DNA of 64,000 nucleotides from Streptomyces sp. SCSIO 30461 (GCF_037023745.1 NZ_CP146101.1:3154001-3218000), one strand, 5' to 3'; shown: positions 17,374 to 25,875, numbered from the stretch's first letter. Translations and numbers: made by a program. Notes: a model not told the origin generated them from the letters alone.

Positions 17374-17868
17374 TCAGCGGCCGTAGGTCTGGCGGCACAG
17401 GGCCGTCAGAGCCGGGTCCGTGACCCCGTCGGATTCCTCGCACAGATTGGGCATTCCGTACCCGGGCTGCGGACCTCCGGCGCCGTCCGAGGTACCGCCC
17501 CGAGGAGGGCGTGCCTTGGCCGGGCTGCGCCGGGGCGGGGTGGGCTGCGCCGCCTTGCGTGCCGGCAGCCGGTCGGGGCGCCGGGCACTGTCGCCCCCGG
17601 TCGTCGCGCCCCCGGTCGTCGCGCCCCTGGCCTTGGCGTCCGCGCCGCCGTCCCGGCCCGATGGCGGCTGCTCCTCCGGTGCGGTGCTCGCGAGCTCCTC
17701 GTGCGCCGATGGGCGTACCGGCACGGGTGCCGCTGGCGCTTGTGCGTCGGCGGGCACCGGGTCGGCGGCGCTGCTCGGCACGGGGGAGTGCGGAGCACCG
17801 GACACGGAGACACAGCCGGTGGCGGAGAGGAGGGCGGCGAAGGTGACGGGAATGATCCGCAGGCGCAT
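17374..17868 (-). CDS. putative secreted lipoprotein
   Basis: A 164-aa lipoprotein. The signal peptide MRLRIIPVTFAALL is followed by a lipobox SATGC with Cys19 as the lipidation site. The middle is low complexity, rich in Pro, Ala and charged residues, and contains a repeated ATTGG (a 15-base tandem duplication near 17593-17622). Only the last 30 residues look ordered (GMPNLCEESDGVTDPALTALCRQTYG, two Cys). No function is recognised. It converges on the polymerase gene. Confidence 0.65.
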   Translation of the reverse strand: MRLRIIPVTFAALLSATGCVSVSGAPHSPVPSSAADPVPADAQAPAAPVPVRPSAHEELASTAPEEQPPSGRDGGADAKARGATTGGATTGGDSARRPDRLPARKAAQPTPPRRSPAKARPPRGGTSDGAGGPQPGYGMPNLCEESDGVTDPALTALCRQTYGR

Positions 17869-18097
17869 GGCTCCAGCCTGCCGTAGACGGGCCCGGGCGC
17901 GGTGGCGGCACCCGGCAGCACCACTGTGACGGGTGACCGGACAGGGTGCCCGCCACAACATGTGCCGTCCGGCCCAGGCGTCGGAAGCCCGCGGCGCGCC
18001 GTGGCTGCGAAAGCCTCGCGAGGCCGAACACCCGGGCGCTAGGTTTCCGTTGGTGGTCGGGGTGTGTGATGGCCGACAGCTCGTTGAGGGTTCATTG

Positions 18098-18421
18098 ATG
18101 TCTTGTTTATCGCGGTCCGGCAATGTGTTGGGCATGCCGATCAACACCGCGACTACGACGATGACCGCCACCATCACCCATGCCGAGGACGAACTCGCCT
18201 GGCAGGAGACGGCCTTGTGCGCCCAGGTGGGCCCCGAGCTGTTCTTCCCCGCCCCCGGTTCCTCCACCAGCGAGGCCAAGCAGCTCTGCGGGGCCTGCGA
18301 AGGGCGGGTCGCGTGCCTGGAGTACGCGCTGGCGAACGACGAGCGGTTCGGTGTGTGGGGCGGTCTGTCGGAGAAGGAGCGGGGAAGGCTGCGCCGGGCG
18401 GAGAGCCGGCAGCGCGGCTGA
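18098..18421 (+). CDS. WhiB-family iron-sulfur transcription factor
   Basis: A 107-aa Wbl protein. The four cluster-binding Cys are in ALCAQVG, LCGAC and RVACLEYA, and the C-terminal turn is FGVWGGLSEKERGRLRR. The sequence EDELAWQETALC and LEYALANDERFG place it nearer to WhiB itself than to WblA, WblC or WblE. Wbl proteins bind sigma-HrdB and sense oxygen or NO through a [4Fe-4S] cluster. From memory the S. coelicolor gene in this position is wblK, which I have not verified. The ATG at 18098 has GAGGG seven bases upstream; an ATG at 18134 is the alternative. Confidence 0.9.
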   Translation: MSCLSRSGNVLGMPINTATTTMTATITHAEDELAWQETALCAQVGPELFFPAPGSSTSEAKQLCGACEGRVACLEYALANDERFGVWGGLSEKERGRLRRAESRQRG

Positions 18422-18544
18422 GGGCTGTCGTTCGGATCGGGTCGTACCAGGAAGCAGCCGAAGTGTGCCGGAATCCACAACCGGGCACCGGGGGCGGGAA
18501 ATCGGGATGCCGAAGGCCTGAGCGCTTCATTACGATCGACGTGC

Positions 18545-19927
18545 ATGACGGACCGGATCACGGACGAGGAGCTGGCGGTATTCGCCGGCGTCGTCGGACG
18601 ACTGCGAACACTGCCCCTGGACGACCCTCAGCGCATGCGCGGTGAGGCGCTCGCCGCGAGCTTCGCCAGGGAGAGTCGCAACAAGCGGCGCAAGGCCGTC
18701 CGGCAGGCACGCGCCGACGCCGACGCCGTGCTCAGCGCCGCCACCGCGACCGGTGCGCTCGACCGGCGTGAGGACACCGCGCTGGCGATCCGTGTGGGCA
18801 GCCCGGGCGAGTTCCTGAAGCCACGGCACTGCTACGTGTGCAAGAAGTCCTACCGCCGGGCCGATGCCTTCTACCACCGCCTGTGCCCCTCCTGCGCCGG
18901 GGACAATGCGGCCCGGCGCACCATGCGCACGGACCTGAGCGGCCGCCGGGTGCTGCTCACCGGCGGGCGGGTGAAGATCGGATTCCAGCTGGCGCTCATG
19001 ATGCTCCGCGACGGTGCCGAAGTGATCGTCACCAGCCGCTTCCCGCAGGACGCTCTGCGCCGCTTCCAGGCCGTCGGAGGCAGCGAGCGGTGGCTCGGCC
19101 GGCTCACCGTCGCCGCCGTCGACCTGCGTGATCCGCGCCAGGTGCTCGGACTGTGCGAGCTGCTCCACGCCGACGGCAGGCCGCTGGACATCCTGGTCAA
19201 CAACGCGGCTCAGACGATACGCAGACCGCCCGAGTCCTACGCCCTGCTCGCCGCGGGTGAGGGGAGTTCACCGCCGGCAGGTGCGCTTGCCGCGCCCGGA
19301 TACGCCGTGGCGGCGGTGACAGGCACGCCGTCCGGCTCCCTCGGACCGGTGCTCGCCGGTCGAGGTGCCGATGGCGCGCTGGAGACGGTGGGGACGGCGG
19401 AAACGGCGGGTACGGACGAGGCCGGGCTGCTGCCCGACCCGTCCCCGGTCAATTCGTGGTCCGCCCGTATCGGCGAACTCGACCCGGCCGAGATACTGGA
19501 GGCACAGCTGGTCAACGCCATCGCGCCGACGCTGCTCTGCGACCGGTTGCTGCCGCTGCTGCTGGCTTCACCGCATCCGCGCCGGTACATCGTCAACGTC
19601 TCGGCGGTCGAGGGCCGTTTCGCCGTGCGCAACAAGACCGGTGGGCATCCGCACACCAACATGGCCAAGGCCGCACTCAACATGCTCACCCGCACCAGCG
19701 CCGCCGAACTCGCCGCCCGGGGCGTCCATATGTGCAGCGTGGACACGGGCTGGATCACGGACGAGAACCCGGCGCCGCGAAAGGCGCGTATCGCCGCGGT
19801 CGGTACGCGTACGCCGCTGGACATCGTCGACGGTGCAGCGCGGGTGTACGACCCGATCGTGCGGGGCGAGGCGGGGGACCCGGTGTCGGGGGTGTTCCTC
19901 AAGGACTACCGCGAGGCCGCCTGGTGA
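18545..19927 (+). CDS. SDR oxidoreductase-fold protein with N-terminal zinc ribbon
   Basis: A 460-aa protein. After a helical, Arg-rich N-terminus comes a four-Cys zinc ribbon (Cys96, Cys99, Cys114, Cys117 in HCYVCKKS and LCPSC). A short-chain dehydrogenase Rossmann domain follows: LLTGGRVKIGFQLAL for cofactor, DILVNNAAQT and YIVNVSAVEG. The usual YxxxK is replaced by HTNMAK, so the Lys is kept but the catalytic Tyr is Thr. A variable Gly/Ala/Thr-rich insertion sits at about residues 235-305. I recall related zinc-ribbon SDRs with the same change, so it is probably a family trait. TACGAT at 18531-18536 suggests a leaderless message. Substrate unknown. Confidence 0.82.
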   Translation: MTDRITDEELAVFAGVVGRLRTLPLDDPQRMRGEALAASFARESRNKRRKAVRQARADADAVLSAATATGALDRREDTALAIRVGSPGEFLKPRHCYVCKKSYRRADAFYHRLCPSCAGDNAARRTMRTDLSGRRVLLTGGRVKIGFQLALMMLRDGAEVIVTSRFPQDALRRFQAVGGSERWLGRLTVAAVDLRDPRQVLGLCELLHADGRPLDILVNNAAQTIRRPPESYALLAAGEGSSPPAGALAAPGYAVAAVTGTPSGSLGPVLAGRGADGALETVGTAETAGTDEAGLLPDPSPVNSWSARIGELDPAEILEAQLVNAIAPTLLCDRLLPLLLASPHPRRYIVNVSAVEGRFAVRNKTGGHPHTNMAKAALNMLTRTSAAELAARGVHMCSVDTGWITDENPAPRKARIAAVGTRTPLDIVDGAARVYDPIVRGEAGDPVSGVFLKDYREAAW

Positions 19928-19939
19928 GCCCAGGCGGCC
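19915..19939. terminator. hairpin at convergent gene ends
   Basis: Perfect 10-base arms GGCCGCCTGG and its complement with a five-base loop that contains the SDR stop codon, between the convergent SDR and desaturase genes. Confidence 0.5.
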
Positions 19940-19961
19940 CGGTGCTGGTTCGTGCGGCGGC

Positions 19962-20936
19962 TCAGCCCGCCGCACGGGCCGCCAGCCGCGCCTTGCGCGC
20001 CGCGAGCTTCTCGTCGAACTTGCGGGCTTCCGCGTCGAGACCGCCCATGTAGAAGCCCAGCTCCTCCTGCGCCTTCCGGCCCTCGGGACCGAGACCGTCG
20101 ATCTCCATCACCTTGAGGAAGCGCAGCACCGGCTGCAGCACGTCGTCGTGGTGGATGCGCAGGTTGTAGATCTCGCCGATCGCCATCTGCGCCGCGGCCC
20201 GCTCGAAGCCCGGCATTCCGTGTCCGGGCATCCGGAAGCCGACCACGACGTCACGCACGGCCTGCATCGTCAGATCGGGGGCGATCTCGAAGGCGGCGCT
20301 CAGCAGGTTCCGGTAGAAGACCATGTGCAGGTTCTCGTCGGTGGCGATCCTTGCCAGCATCCGGTCGCACACCGGGTCGCCCGACTGATGGCCGGTATTG
20401 CGGTGCGAGATCCGTGTCGCCAGCTCCTGGAAGGAGACATACGCGACGGAGTGCAGCATCGAGTGCCGGTTGTCGGACTCGAAGCCCTCGGACATGTGGG
20501 CCATCCGGAACTGCTCCAGCTTGTCCGGGTCGACCGCGCGCGACGCGAGCAGATAGTCGCGCATGACGATGCCGTGCCGGCCCTCCTCGGCGGTCCAGCG
20601 GTGCACCCAGGTGCCCCAGGCGCCGTCCCGGCCGAAGAGCGAGGCGATCTCGTGGTGGTAGCTCGGCAGGTTGTCCTCGGTGAGCAGGTTCACCACCAGG
20701 GCGACCCTGCCGATGTCGGTGACCTTGGACTGGCTCGGGTCCCAGGGCTCGCCGTCCTCGAAGAAGCCGGGGAAGTTCCGCCCGTCGCCCCACGGGACGT
20801 ACTCGTGCGGCATCCAGTCCTTGGTGGCCTTCAGGTGCCGGTTGAGCTCCTTCTCCACCACTTCTTCCAGGGCGTACAGCAGCCGGGCGTCCGTCCAGGC
20901 TTCCGAACTGCCGAGGTGGGGAGAAGTGATCGTCAC
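19962..20936 (-). CDS. acyl-ACP desaturase (ferritin-like di-iron enzyme)
   Basis: A 324-aa soluble desaturase of the plant stearoyl-ACP / mycobacterial DesA type. The di-iron motifs are WTAEEGRHGIVM at about residues 113-124 and IATDENLHMVFY in the second half, in the four-helix order expected; the second reads DENLH rather than EENRH. It would introduce a double bond into acyl-ACP using ferredoxin and O2. Start is GTG at 20936 with AGGAG upstream. A leader of about 120 bases and two overlapping palindromes at its promoter indicate repression by a TetR-type fatty-acid regulator, which is not in this window. Confidence 0.9.
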   Translation of the reverse strand: MTITSPHLGSSEAWTDARLLYALEEVVEKELNRHLKATKDWMPHEYVPWGDGRNFPGFFEDGEPWDPSQSKVTDIGRVALVVNLLTEDNLPSYHHEIASLFGRDGAWGTWVHRWTAEEGRHGIVMRDYLLASRAVDPDKLEQFRMAHMSEGFESDNRHSMLHSVAYVSFQELATRISHRNTGHQSGDPVCDRMLARIATDENLHMVFYRNLLSAAFEIAPDLTMQAVRDVVVGFRMPGHGMPGFERAAAQMAIGEIYNLRIHHDDVLQPVLRFLKVMEIDGLGPEGRKAQEELGFYMGGLDAEARKFDEKLAARKARLAARAAG

Positions 20937-21034
20937 GGGTGCTCCTGGGGACGCGGAGAGTGCTCGAAACCGCTCGGGGAGTGAGCAGGGCGGGCGGCCG
21001 CAGGCGATCCATCGCGTGGGGGCGTGGGTGGCTA

Positions 21035-21092
21035 CCTACGGCCTCGTAGGTTACGAAACCGTAGGTTAAGCACACGGTCGGCCGACGGCCAA
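21035..21092 (-). promoter_or_regulatory. desaturase promoter with tandem palindromic operator
   Basis: On the minus strand TTGGCC (21092-21087), an 18-base spacer and TAACCT (21068-21063) form a promoter. Overlapping and just past it are CCTACG-GCCT-CGTAGG (21035-21050, perfect) and GTTACG-AAAC-CGTAGG (21050-21065, imperfect), centred 15 bases apart. The placement over the -10 and start point implies repression. Confidence 0.6.
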
Positions 21093-21123
21093 GCCCGCGT
21101 CCGTTATATGCCGTTACAGCAGG

Positions 21124-21900
21124 TCAGGAGTGCAGGTCACGGAGGCGAACGGAGAGGCAGGTCACGCAGCCTTCGAGCTTCTCGAACTCGCTGATGTCCA
21201 CGAGGACCGGTTCGTAGCCGAGGTCCGTGAACAGTTCCGCCGTCTTCGGAGCGCTCGCTGCCATCAGCAGCCGGCCACCGCCGAGCAGCACCACATGGGA
21301 CCCGGGCTCCTCGGGCACCGGCAAGAACCGAGGGAACAGCGCGGGCTGGTCCACCAGCGGCTCGTAGCCGATCACGGTGCCGTCCGGCAGCGCCGTGACG
21401 GCCGACTTCAGATGGAGCACCTTCGAGATGGGCACGGCGACCACGTGCGCGCCGAGCGGTTCGAACGCGGCGCGCAGCTGCTGGACTCCGGCGGCGTTGG
21501 TGCGCCCGCCGCGGCCCACGTAGACCGTGTCGCCGATCTTGAGCACATCGCCACCGTCGAGGGTGCCGGGCTCCCGCACCCGGTTCACCGAGCAGCCGAG
21601 ACGCGTCAGCGTCTCCTCGACCGCTGCCGTCTCGGCCCTGCGGGTCTCGGCCCCGGAGCGGGCGATCAGTGCCACGTTCCGGAACATCACCACGGTGTCC
21701 TCGACGAAGACCGAGTCGGGGCAGTCGTCCGTGGCTTCGGTCTCGACGGTCTCCCAGCCGTGCCGGCGCAGTGCCTCCGCATAGGCCTCCCACTGGGCGA
21801 GCGCCGCCGCCGCGTCGACGGGACGGCGCTCGATGTGAGTGACCAGCCCTTCGGCCAGGCGCGGATCAGGGCGTCGGATCAGGGCTTTGCGGCTTGGCAA
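21124..21900 (-). CDS. ddaH: N(G),N(G)-dimethylarginine dimethylaminohydrolase
   Basis: A 258-aa amidinotransferase-fold hydrolase that turns dimethylarginine into citrulline and dimethylamine. Family landmarks: PDSVFVEDTVV, GTLDGGDVLKIG, the catalytic His in KVLHLKSAVTALPDG and the nucleophile Cys in EGCVTCLSVRLR near the C-terminus. The length matches bacterial DDAH. The start is TTG at 21900 with GGGAGA six bases upstream. A hairpin (GGGTGATG and its complement, 21927-21951) lies in the leader or promoter and may be regulatory, or may terminate the ABC-F message coming from upstream. Confidence 0.9.
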   Translation of the reverse strand: MPSRKALIRRPDPRLAEGLVTHIERRPVDAAAALAQWEAYAEALRRHGWETVETEATDDCPDSVFVEDTVVMFRNVALIARSGAETRRAETAAVEETLTRLGCSVNRVREPGTLDGGDVLKIGDTVYVGRGGRTNAAGVQQLRAAFEPLGAHVVAVPISKVLHLKSAVTALPDGTVIGYEPLVDQPALFPRFLPVPEEPGSHVVLLGGGRLLMAASAPKTAELFTDLGYEPVLVDISEFEKLEGCVTCLSVRLRDLHS

Positions 21901-21926
21901 CGGAATCTCCCGGGAGGCTCGGGTAC

Positions 21927-21951
21927 GGGTGATGCGCGCCCATCATCACCC
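21927..21951. other. hairpin between ABC-F gene and ddaH
   Basis: Eight-base perfect arms GGGTGATG and CATCACCC around nine bases, 27-51 bases before the ddaH start and about 100 after the ABC-F stop. Terminator or operator; cannot decide. Confidence 0.4.
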
Positions 21952-22054
21952 GCGGCCGCCCACCCGGGTAGAGAGCCGTTCCCCGTGTGTGCGGGCCACC
22001 CGGCGCTACGCACGGGTGCCCGTCGCGCTGCCTGCTGTTCCGCCGCCACGGCGC

Positions 22055-23695
22055 CTATCGCGCCTCCAGGGCCGTCCGCACCTCCTCCCGAGTCGTGGAC
22101 CGCAGCTCGCCATCGAGCAGCAGCCAGCGAGTGATCCCGACGGAGTCCAGGAACCGCACATCATGGCTGGCCACGATCAGCGCCCCCGCGTACGCCTCCA
22201 GGGCTACTGCCAGGCTCCTGACACTTGCCATGTCCAGGTTGTTCGTCGGTTCGTCCAGCATCAGCAGCTGCGGTGCGGGATCCGCGAGCAGCAGTGCGGC
22301 CAGGGTGGCCCGGAAGCGCTCACCGCCGGACAGCGTCCCCACGGCGCAGTCCGCCCGCGCGCCCTTGAACAGGAAGCGCGCGAGCCGCGCCCGGATCGCG
22401 TTGTCCGTCGCCGCGGGGGCGAAGCGGGCCACGTTCCCGGCCACGCTCAGACCGTCGTCGAGCACATCAAGCCGTTGCGGGAGGAAGCGCCACGGGACGT
22501 GCGTCTCCACCTCGCCCGAGACCGGGGCGAGTTCCCCCGCGATGGTGCGCAGCAGGGTCGTCTTTCCCGCGCCGTTGCCGCCCACGAGGGCGATGCGCTC
22601 CGGGCCGCGCAGCTCGAACCCACCCGAGACGCGGGCACCGTACGCGAGTCGCACATCGCTCAGCCGCAGCACCTCACGGCCCGGGGGCACCTTGGTGTAC
22701 GGCAGCTCGATACGGATCTCGTCGTCGTCGCGCACCGCGTCCACCGCGTCGGCGAGCCGCGCCTTCGCCTCGTCGAGCCTCTCGGCGTGCATGATGCGGT
22801 GCTTGCCCGCCGACACCTGGGCCTGCCGCTTCCGCTCGCCCATCACGACCTTGGGTTCGCGTTTGTTGTCGTCCATCTTCTGGCCGTAGCGCTTGCGGCG
22901 GGCGAGCTTGACGTGGGCGTCCGCCAGCTCCCGCTTCTGGCGCTGCACATCGGCCTCCGCGACCCTTACCATGCGCTCGGCGGCCTGCTGTGCCACGGCC
23001 AGGGCCCGCTCGTAGTCCGAGTAGCCGCCGCCGTACCAGGTGACCTCGCCCTCGCACAGGTCGGCGATCTGGTCGACCCGTTCGAGGAGTTCGCGATCAT
23101 GGCTGACCACGATCATCACCCCGGACCAGGTATCCACCGCCTCGTAGAGCCGGGCGCGCGCGTGCAGGTCCAGGTTGTTCGTGGGCTCGTCCAGCAGCAG
23201 CACGGCCGGACGGGCCAGCAACAGGGCCGCCAGTCGCAGCATGACGCCCTCGCCACCGGACAGCTCGCCGACGGTGCTGTCGAGACCGACATGGCCGAGC
23301 CCGAGCCGGCCGAGCGTGGCGCGTGCCCGCTCCTCCACGTCCCAGTCGTCGCCGACGGTGGTGAAGTGCTCCTCGCGGGCATCGCCGGACTCGATGGAGT
23401 GCAGTGCGGCCCGGGTGGCGGCGATCCCGAGCGCTTCGTCCACGGGCAGCGCCGCGTCGAGCACCAGGTTCTGCGGCAGATGGCCGATCTCGCCGGCCAC
23501 CCGCACCGAGCCGCCGGTGGGAGTGAGCTCACCCGCGATCAGCCGCAGCAGCGTCGACTTGCCCGAGCCGTTGAGCCCGACCAGCCCGCTCCTGCCGGGG
23601 CCGGTGGTGAGATGGAAGTCATCGAACACGGGGGTGCCGTCCGGCCAGGCGAAGGACAGCGCGGTGCAGGTGACGGACGTGAAGGAAGTAGACAT
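22055..23695 (-). CDS. ABC-F family ATPase (ribosome-associated, possible antibiotic resistance)
   Basis: A 546-aa soluble protein with two ABC domains and no membrane spans. Domain 1 has Walker A GLNGSGKST, signature LSGGEG and LLLDEPTNNLD; domain 2 has GGNGAGKTT, LSGGERFRA and LMLDEPTNNLD. A charged helical linker (KRELADAHVKLARRKRYGQK) joins them, as in ABC-F proteins that enter the ribosomal E site. Whether it protects from an antibiotic or is a housekeeping factor is not visible. The ATG at 23695 has AGGGAGA upstream. The 207-base leader contains a promoter, a three-codon open frame and a hairpin, the layout of antibiotic-induced attenuation. Confidence 0.9.
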   Translation of the reverse strand: MSTSFTSVTCTALSFAWPDGTPVFDDFHLTTGPGRSGLVGLNGSGKSTLLRLIAGELTPTGGSVRVAGEIGHLPQNLVLDAALPVDEALGIAATRAALHSIESGDAREEHFTTVGDDWDVEERARATLGRLGLGHVGLDSTVGELSGGEGVMLRLAALLLARPAVLLLDEPTNNLDLHARARLYEAVDTWSGVMIVVSHDRELLERVDQIADLCEGEVTWYGGGYSDYERALAVAQQAAERMVRVAEADVQRQKRELADAHVKLARRKRYGQKMDDNKREPKVVMGERKRQAQVSAGKHRIMHAERLDEAKARLADAVDAVRDDDEIRIELPYTKVPPGREVLRLSDVRLAYGARVSGGFELRGPERIALVGGNGAGKTTLLRTIAGELAPVSGEVETHVPWRFLPQRLDVLDDGLSVAGNVARFAPAATDNAIRARLARFLFKGARADCAVGTLSGGERFRATLAALLLADPAPQLLMLDEPTNNLDMASVRSLAVALEAYAGALIVASHDVRFLDSVGITRWLLLDGELRSTTREEVRTALEAR

Positions 23696-23860
23696 ACGGG
23701 TCTCCCTGTTGCGGTGGAAATGCGGGTGGGCAACGGGTGAGACACCGGTCGGGGCAACGCGAAACCCTGGTCCGGAGGATTCGGGACGATACGCTCGTAA
23801 CGCCGAGGTCACACACGGCACGCCGGCCGGAAAGGCCGCGTCGCACGGTGTCTCAGGACC

Positions 23861-23872
23861 TCAGACGAGCAA
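23861..23872 (-). CDS. candidate three-codon leader peptide (M-L-V)
   Basis: TTG CTC GTC TGA preceded by GGAGAAGG, with the GGAG core seven bases before the TTG. It lies about 30 bases into the predicted ABC-F transcript. Its stop codon overlaps GAGGTC, which pairs with GACCTC about 50 bases later at the base of a long GC-rich imperfect hairpin. The arrangement suits ribosome-stalling control. Such a small frame can occur by chance. Confidence 0.4.
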   Translation of the reverse strand: MLV

Positions 23873-23909
23873 TGTCCTTCTCCGATCAGCGACAACAGGG
23901 ACAGGGGAG

Positions 23910-23938
23910 AAGTTAGGCCCAGCAGGGCGGTCGGGCAA
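23910..23938 (-). promoter_or_regulatory. promoter of the ABC-F leader
   Basis: On the minus strand TTGCCC (23938-23933), 17 bases, then TAACTT (23915-23910). Transcription would begin near 23903, about 207 bases before the ABC-F start. Confidence 0.5.
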
Positions 23939-23963
23939 GCGAATTGCCGGCCGGGCCGGCGAG

Positions 23964-24383
23964 TCAAGTGGCGCTGCCACCCAGCAGTTCCGCGAGGTCC
24001 CCGTCGAGGTCGAGGAACAGGTGCTCATGGCCCTGCGGGACCATCCCGTCGATCCGCTCCAGGAAGACGCGCAGCTCGGAGGTGCGGATGTGCACGATCG
24101 CGGTGCCCTCGGGTGCGTGGAACTCCACCACGGTCCGGTCGTAGCCGTACGGCCGCACGCGCACATCGCCCACACCGGCCGACTCCTCCATGCCCGCGGC
24201 GAGCAGCTCACGCGAGAAGGCCCAGGAAACGTCGGTGCCCTCCAGGGTCGCCGGGGCGGGGAACTCCATGCTGACGGCGAACGGATCCGCCCGGTCGTAG
24301 CGAAGAGTGGCGGGCACGGACTCCATCTTCGGGGCCGACGCGACCAGGCGGGCCTGCACGGCCTGCTCGATGATGCTGGACAA
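23964..24383 (-). CDS. ssgD: SsgA-like sporulation/cell-division protein, SsgD-like
   Basis: A 139-aa SsgA-like protein (SALP). The family core is clear: PATLRYDRADPFAVSMEF, WAFSRELLAAGM, GDVRVRPYGYDRTVVEFH, AIVHIRTSELRVFLERIDGMVP and LDLDGDLAEL. SALPs occur only in morphologically complex actinomycetes and steer septum or wall assembly. The opening SSIIEQAVQARLVAS and the long PAPATLEGTDVSW insertion match what I remember of SsgD. The start is TTG at 24383, decided by GAGGAAG six bases upstream; no ATG or GTG fits. It is divergent from the secreted beta-propeller gene. Confidence 0.82.
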   Translation of the reverse strand: MSSIIEQAVQARLVASAPKMESVPATLRYDRADPFAVSMEFPAPATLEGTDVSWAFSRELLAAGMEESAGVGDVRVRPYGYDRTVVEFHAPEGTAIVHIRTSELRVFLERIDGMVPQGHEHLFLDLDGDLAELLGGSAT

Positions 24384-24564
24384 GTCCTGCTTCCTCTCGT
24401 CATTGCGGCGCGGCGACGCCTCTTCGCGCTCAGGAAGACGACGACCGGCCGAAATCCGTGCATCGGCCGTGGAGGTCGGGCGCGTGAGCTGCGTCACCGC
24501 CCCGGAACCCCGGTCGCCGAGGCGGTCTGGACCCGCCGCCTCCGGTGGACTACGTTCGCGCGCC

Positions 24565-25674
24565 ATGACCTCACAGGGGAAGACGCGACGCACGATTTCC
24601 ACGGGACTCTGCGGTGCGGCGCTGGTGGCCGTCCTCGCCGTACCTTCACCGGCGCAGGCGGCGGCAGGTCCCGCCCCGGCGCACTGGGAGCTGGGGCAGA
24701 CCGGTACGGACGCACGGTTCAGGGGACTCGCCGCGGTCAGCCGGAACATCGCGTGGGCGGCGGGGTCCAAGGGCACGGTATTGCGCACCACTGACGGCGG
24801 CCGTAGCTGGCGGAACGTCTCTCCGCCCGGCGCGGGCGGGCTGGAGTTCCGGGACGTCGAGGCCTTCGACGGCAGACGGGCGGTGGTGCTGGCCATCGGT
24901 GAGGGAGAGGCATCCCGGGTCCTGCGCACCAGCGACGGGGGCGCCACCTGGACCGAATCGTTCCGCAACACCGACCCCAAGGCGTTCTACGACTGCCTCA
25001 CCTTCTTCGACCACCGCAACGGTCTCGCCATGAGCGACCCTGTCGACGGCAAGTACCGGATCCTGTCGACCGGCGACGGCGGGAAGTCATGGAAGGTGCT
25101 GCCGAGCGCAGGGATGCCGACCGCCCAGCCGGGCGAGGCGGGATTCGCAGCCGGCGGCCAGTGTCTGGTGAGCTCGGGACCGAGGGACGTCTGGCTCGCC
25201 ACCGGAGGCGGGGTCACCGCGCGCGTGCTCCATTCCGCCGACCGCGGACTGCACTGGACCGTCGCCGAGTCCACGATCCCGGCCGGGGACCCGGCACGCG
25301 GGGTCTTCGCCCTGGCGTTCCGCGACCGCGTGCACGGGCTCGCGGTCGGTGGGGACTACCGCACCGGCCAGGCATCGCCGCAGGCGGGCGCGACGACCGT
25401 GGACGGCGGCCGTAGCTGGCGGCAGGCTTCCACACCCCCCGCCGCCTACCGTTCGGGCGTCGCCTGGCTCCCGCACAGCCGCTCCGCGGCCCTCGCGGTC
25501 GGCCCCACGGGCACGGACCTGACGACCGACGGCGGCCGCACCTGGCGCACCGTAGACACCGGCTCCTTCGACACGGTCGACTGCACGCCGGACTTCGGCT
25601 GCTGGGCGTCGGGTGAGCAGGGCAGGGTCGCCAGGCTGGAACCCGGGAGTCCGAAGGCCGCCGACGGCCCCTGA
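24565..25674 (+). CDS. secreted beta-propeller protein with Asp-box (BNR) repeats
   Basis: A 369-aa exported protein. The signal peptide runs to about residue 31 (GAALVAVLAVPSPAQAAA). Repeated TTDGGRSWR, TSDGGATWTES, STGDGGKSWKV, SADRGLHWTV, TVDGGRSWRQ and TTDGGRTWRTV are Asp-box turns spaced for a propeller, as in sialidases and Ycf48/HCF136 proteins. No sialidase catalytic residues are recognisable, so glycosidase activity is doubtful. TACGTT nine bases before the ATG and the lack of a ribosome site suggest a leaderless message. The sequence that should form its terminator now lies beyond an IS/MITE insertion. Confidence 0.85.
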   Translation: MTSQGKTRRTISTGLCGAALVAVLAVPSPAQAAAGPAPAHWELGQTGTDARFRGLAAVSRNIAWAAGSKGTVLRTTDGGRSWRNVSPPGAGGLEFRDVEAFDGRRAVVLAIGEGEASRVLRTSDGGATWTESFRNTDPKAFYDCLTFFDHRNGLAMSDPVDGKYRILSTGDGGKSWKVLPSAGMPTAQPGEAGFAAGGQCLVSSGPRDVWLATGGGVTARVLHSADRGLHWTVAESTIPAGDPARGVFALAFRDRVHGLAVGGDYRTGQASPQAGATTVDGGRSWRQASTPPAAYRSGVAWLPHSRSAALAVGPTGTDLTTDGGRTWRTVDTGSFDTVDCTPDFGCWASGEQGRVARLEPGSPKAADGP

Positions 25675-25698
25675 GTAAGATCTTCATGATTCTTCTAG

Positions 25699-25871
25699 GG
25701 CGTGTTGCGAAAGTAGCTCCGTCCGCCCGCAGGGCGGGGCCTGTGGCGTCTGGTGCGTGCGATCGCAAGGCGGAGGATCATCCTCGTACTGGACGTACTT
25801 GGATGACTCCGACAACGCGGCGAGCGTGCGTGCCAGGCGTCGCGGGTCAGGAGGGACTTTCGCAACACGCC
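25699..25871. mobile_element. non-autonomous MITE with 16-base inverted ends
   Basis: A 173-base element bounded by perfect inverted repeats GGCGTGTTGCGAAAGT (25699-25714) and its complement (25856-25871). CTAG stands on both sides (25695-25698 and 25872-25875), consistent with a four-base target duplication of the YTAR kind made by IS5-family transposases. It has no gene of its own. The matching transposase is not in the window. Confidence 0.8.
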
Positions 25872-25875
25872 CTAG

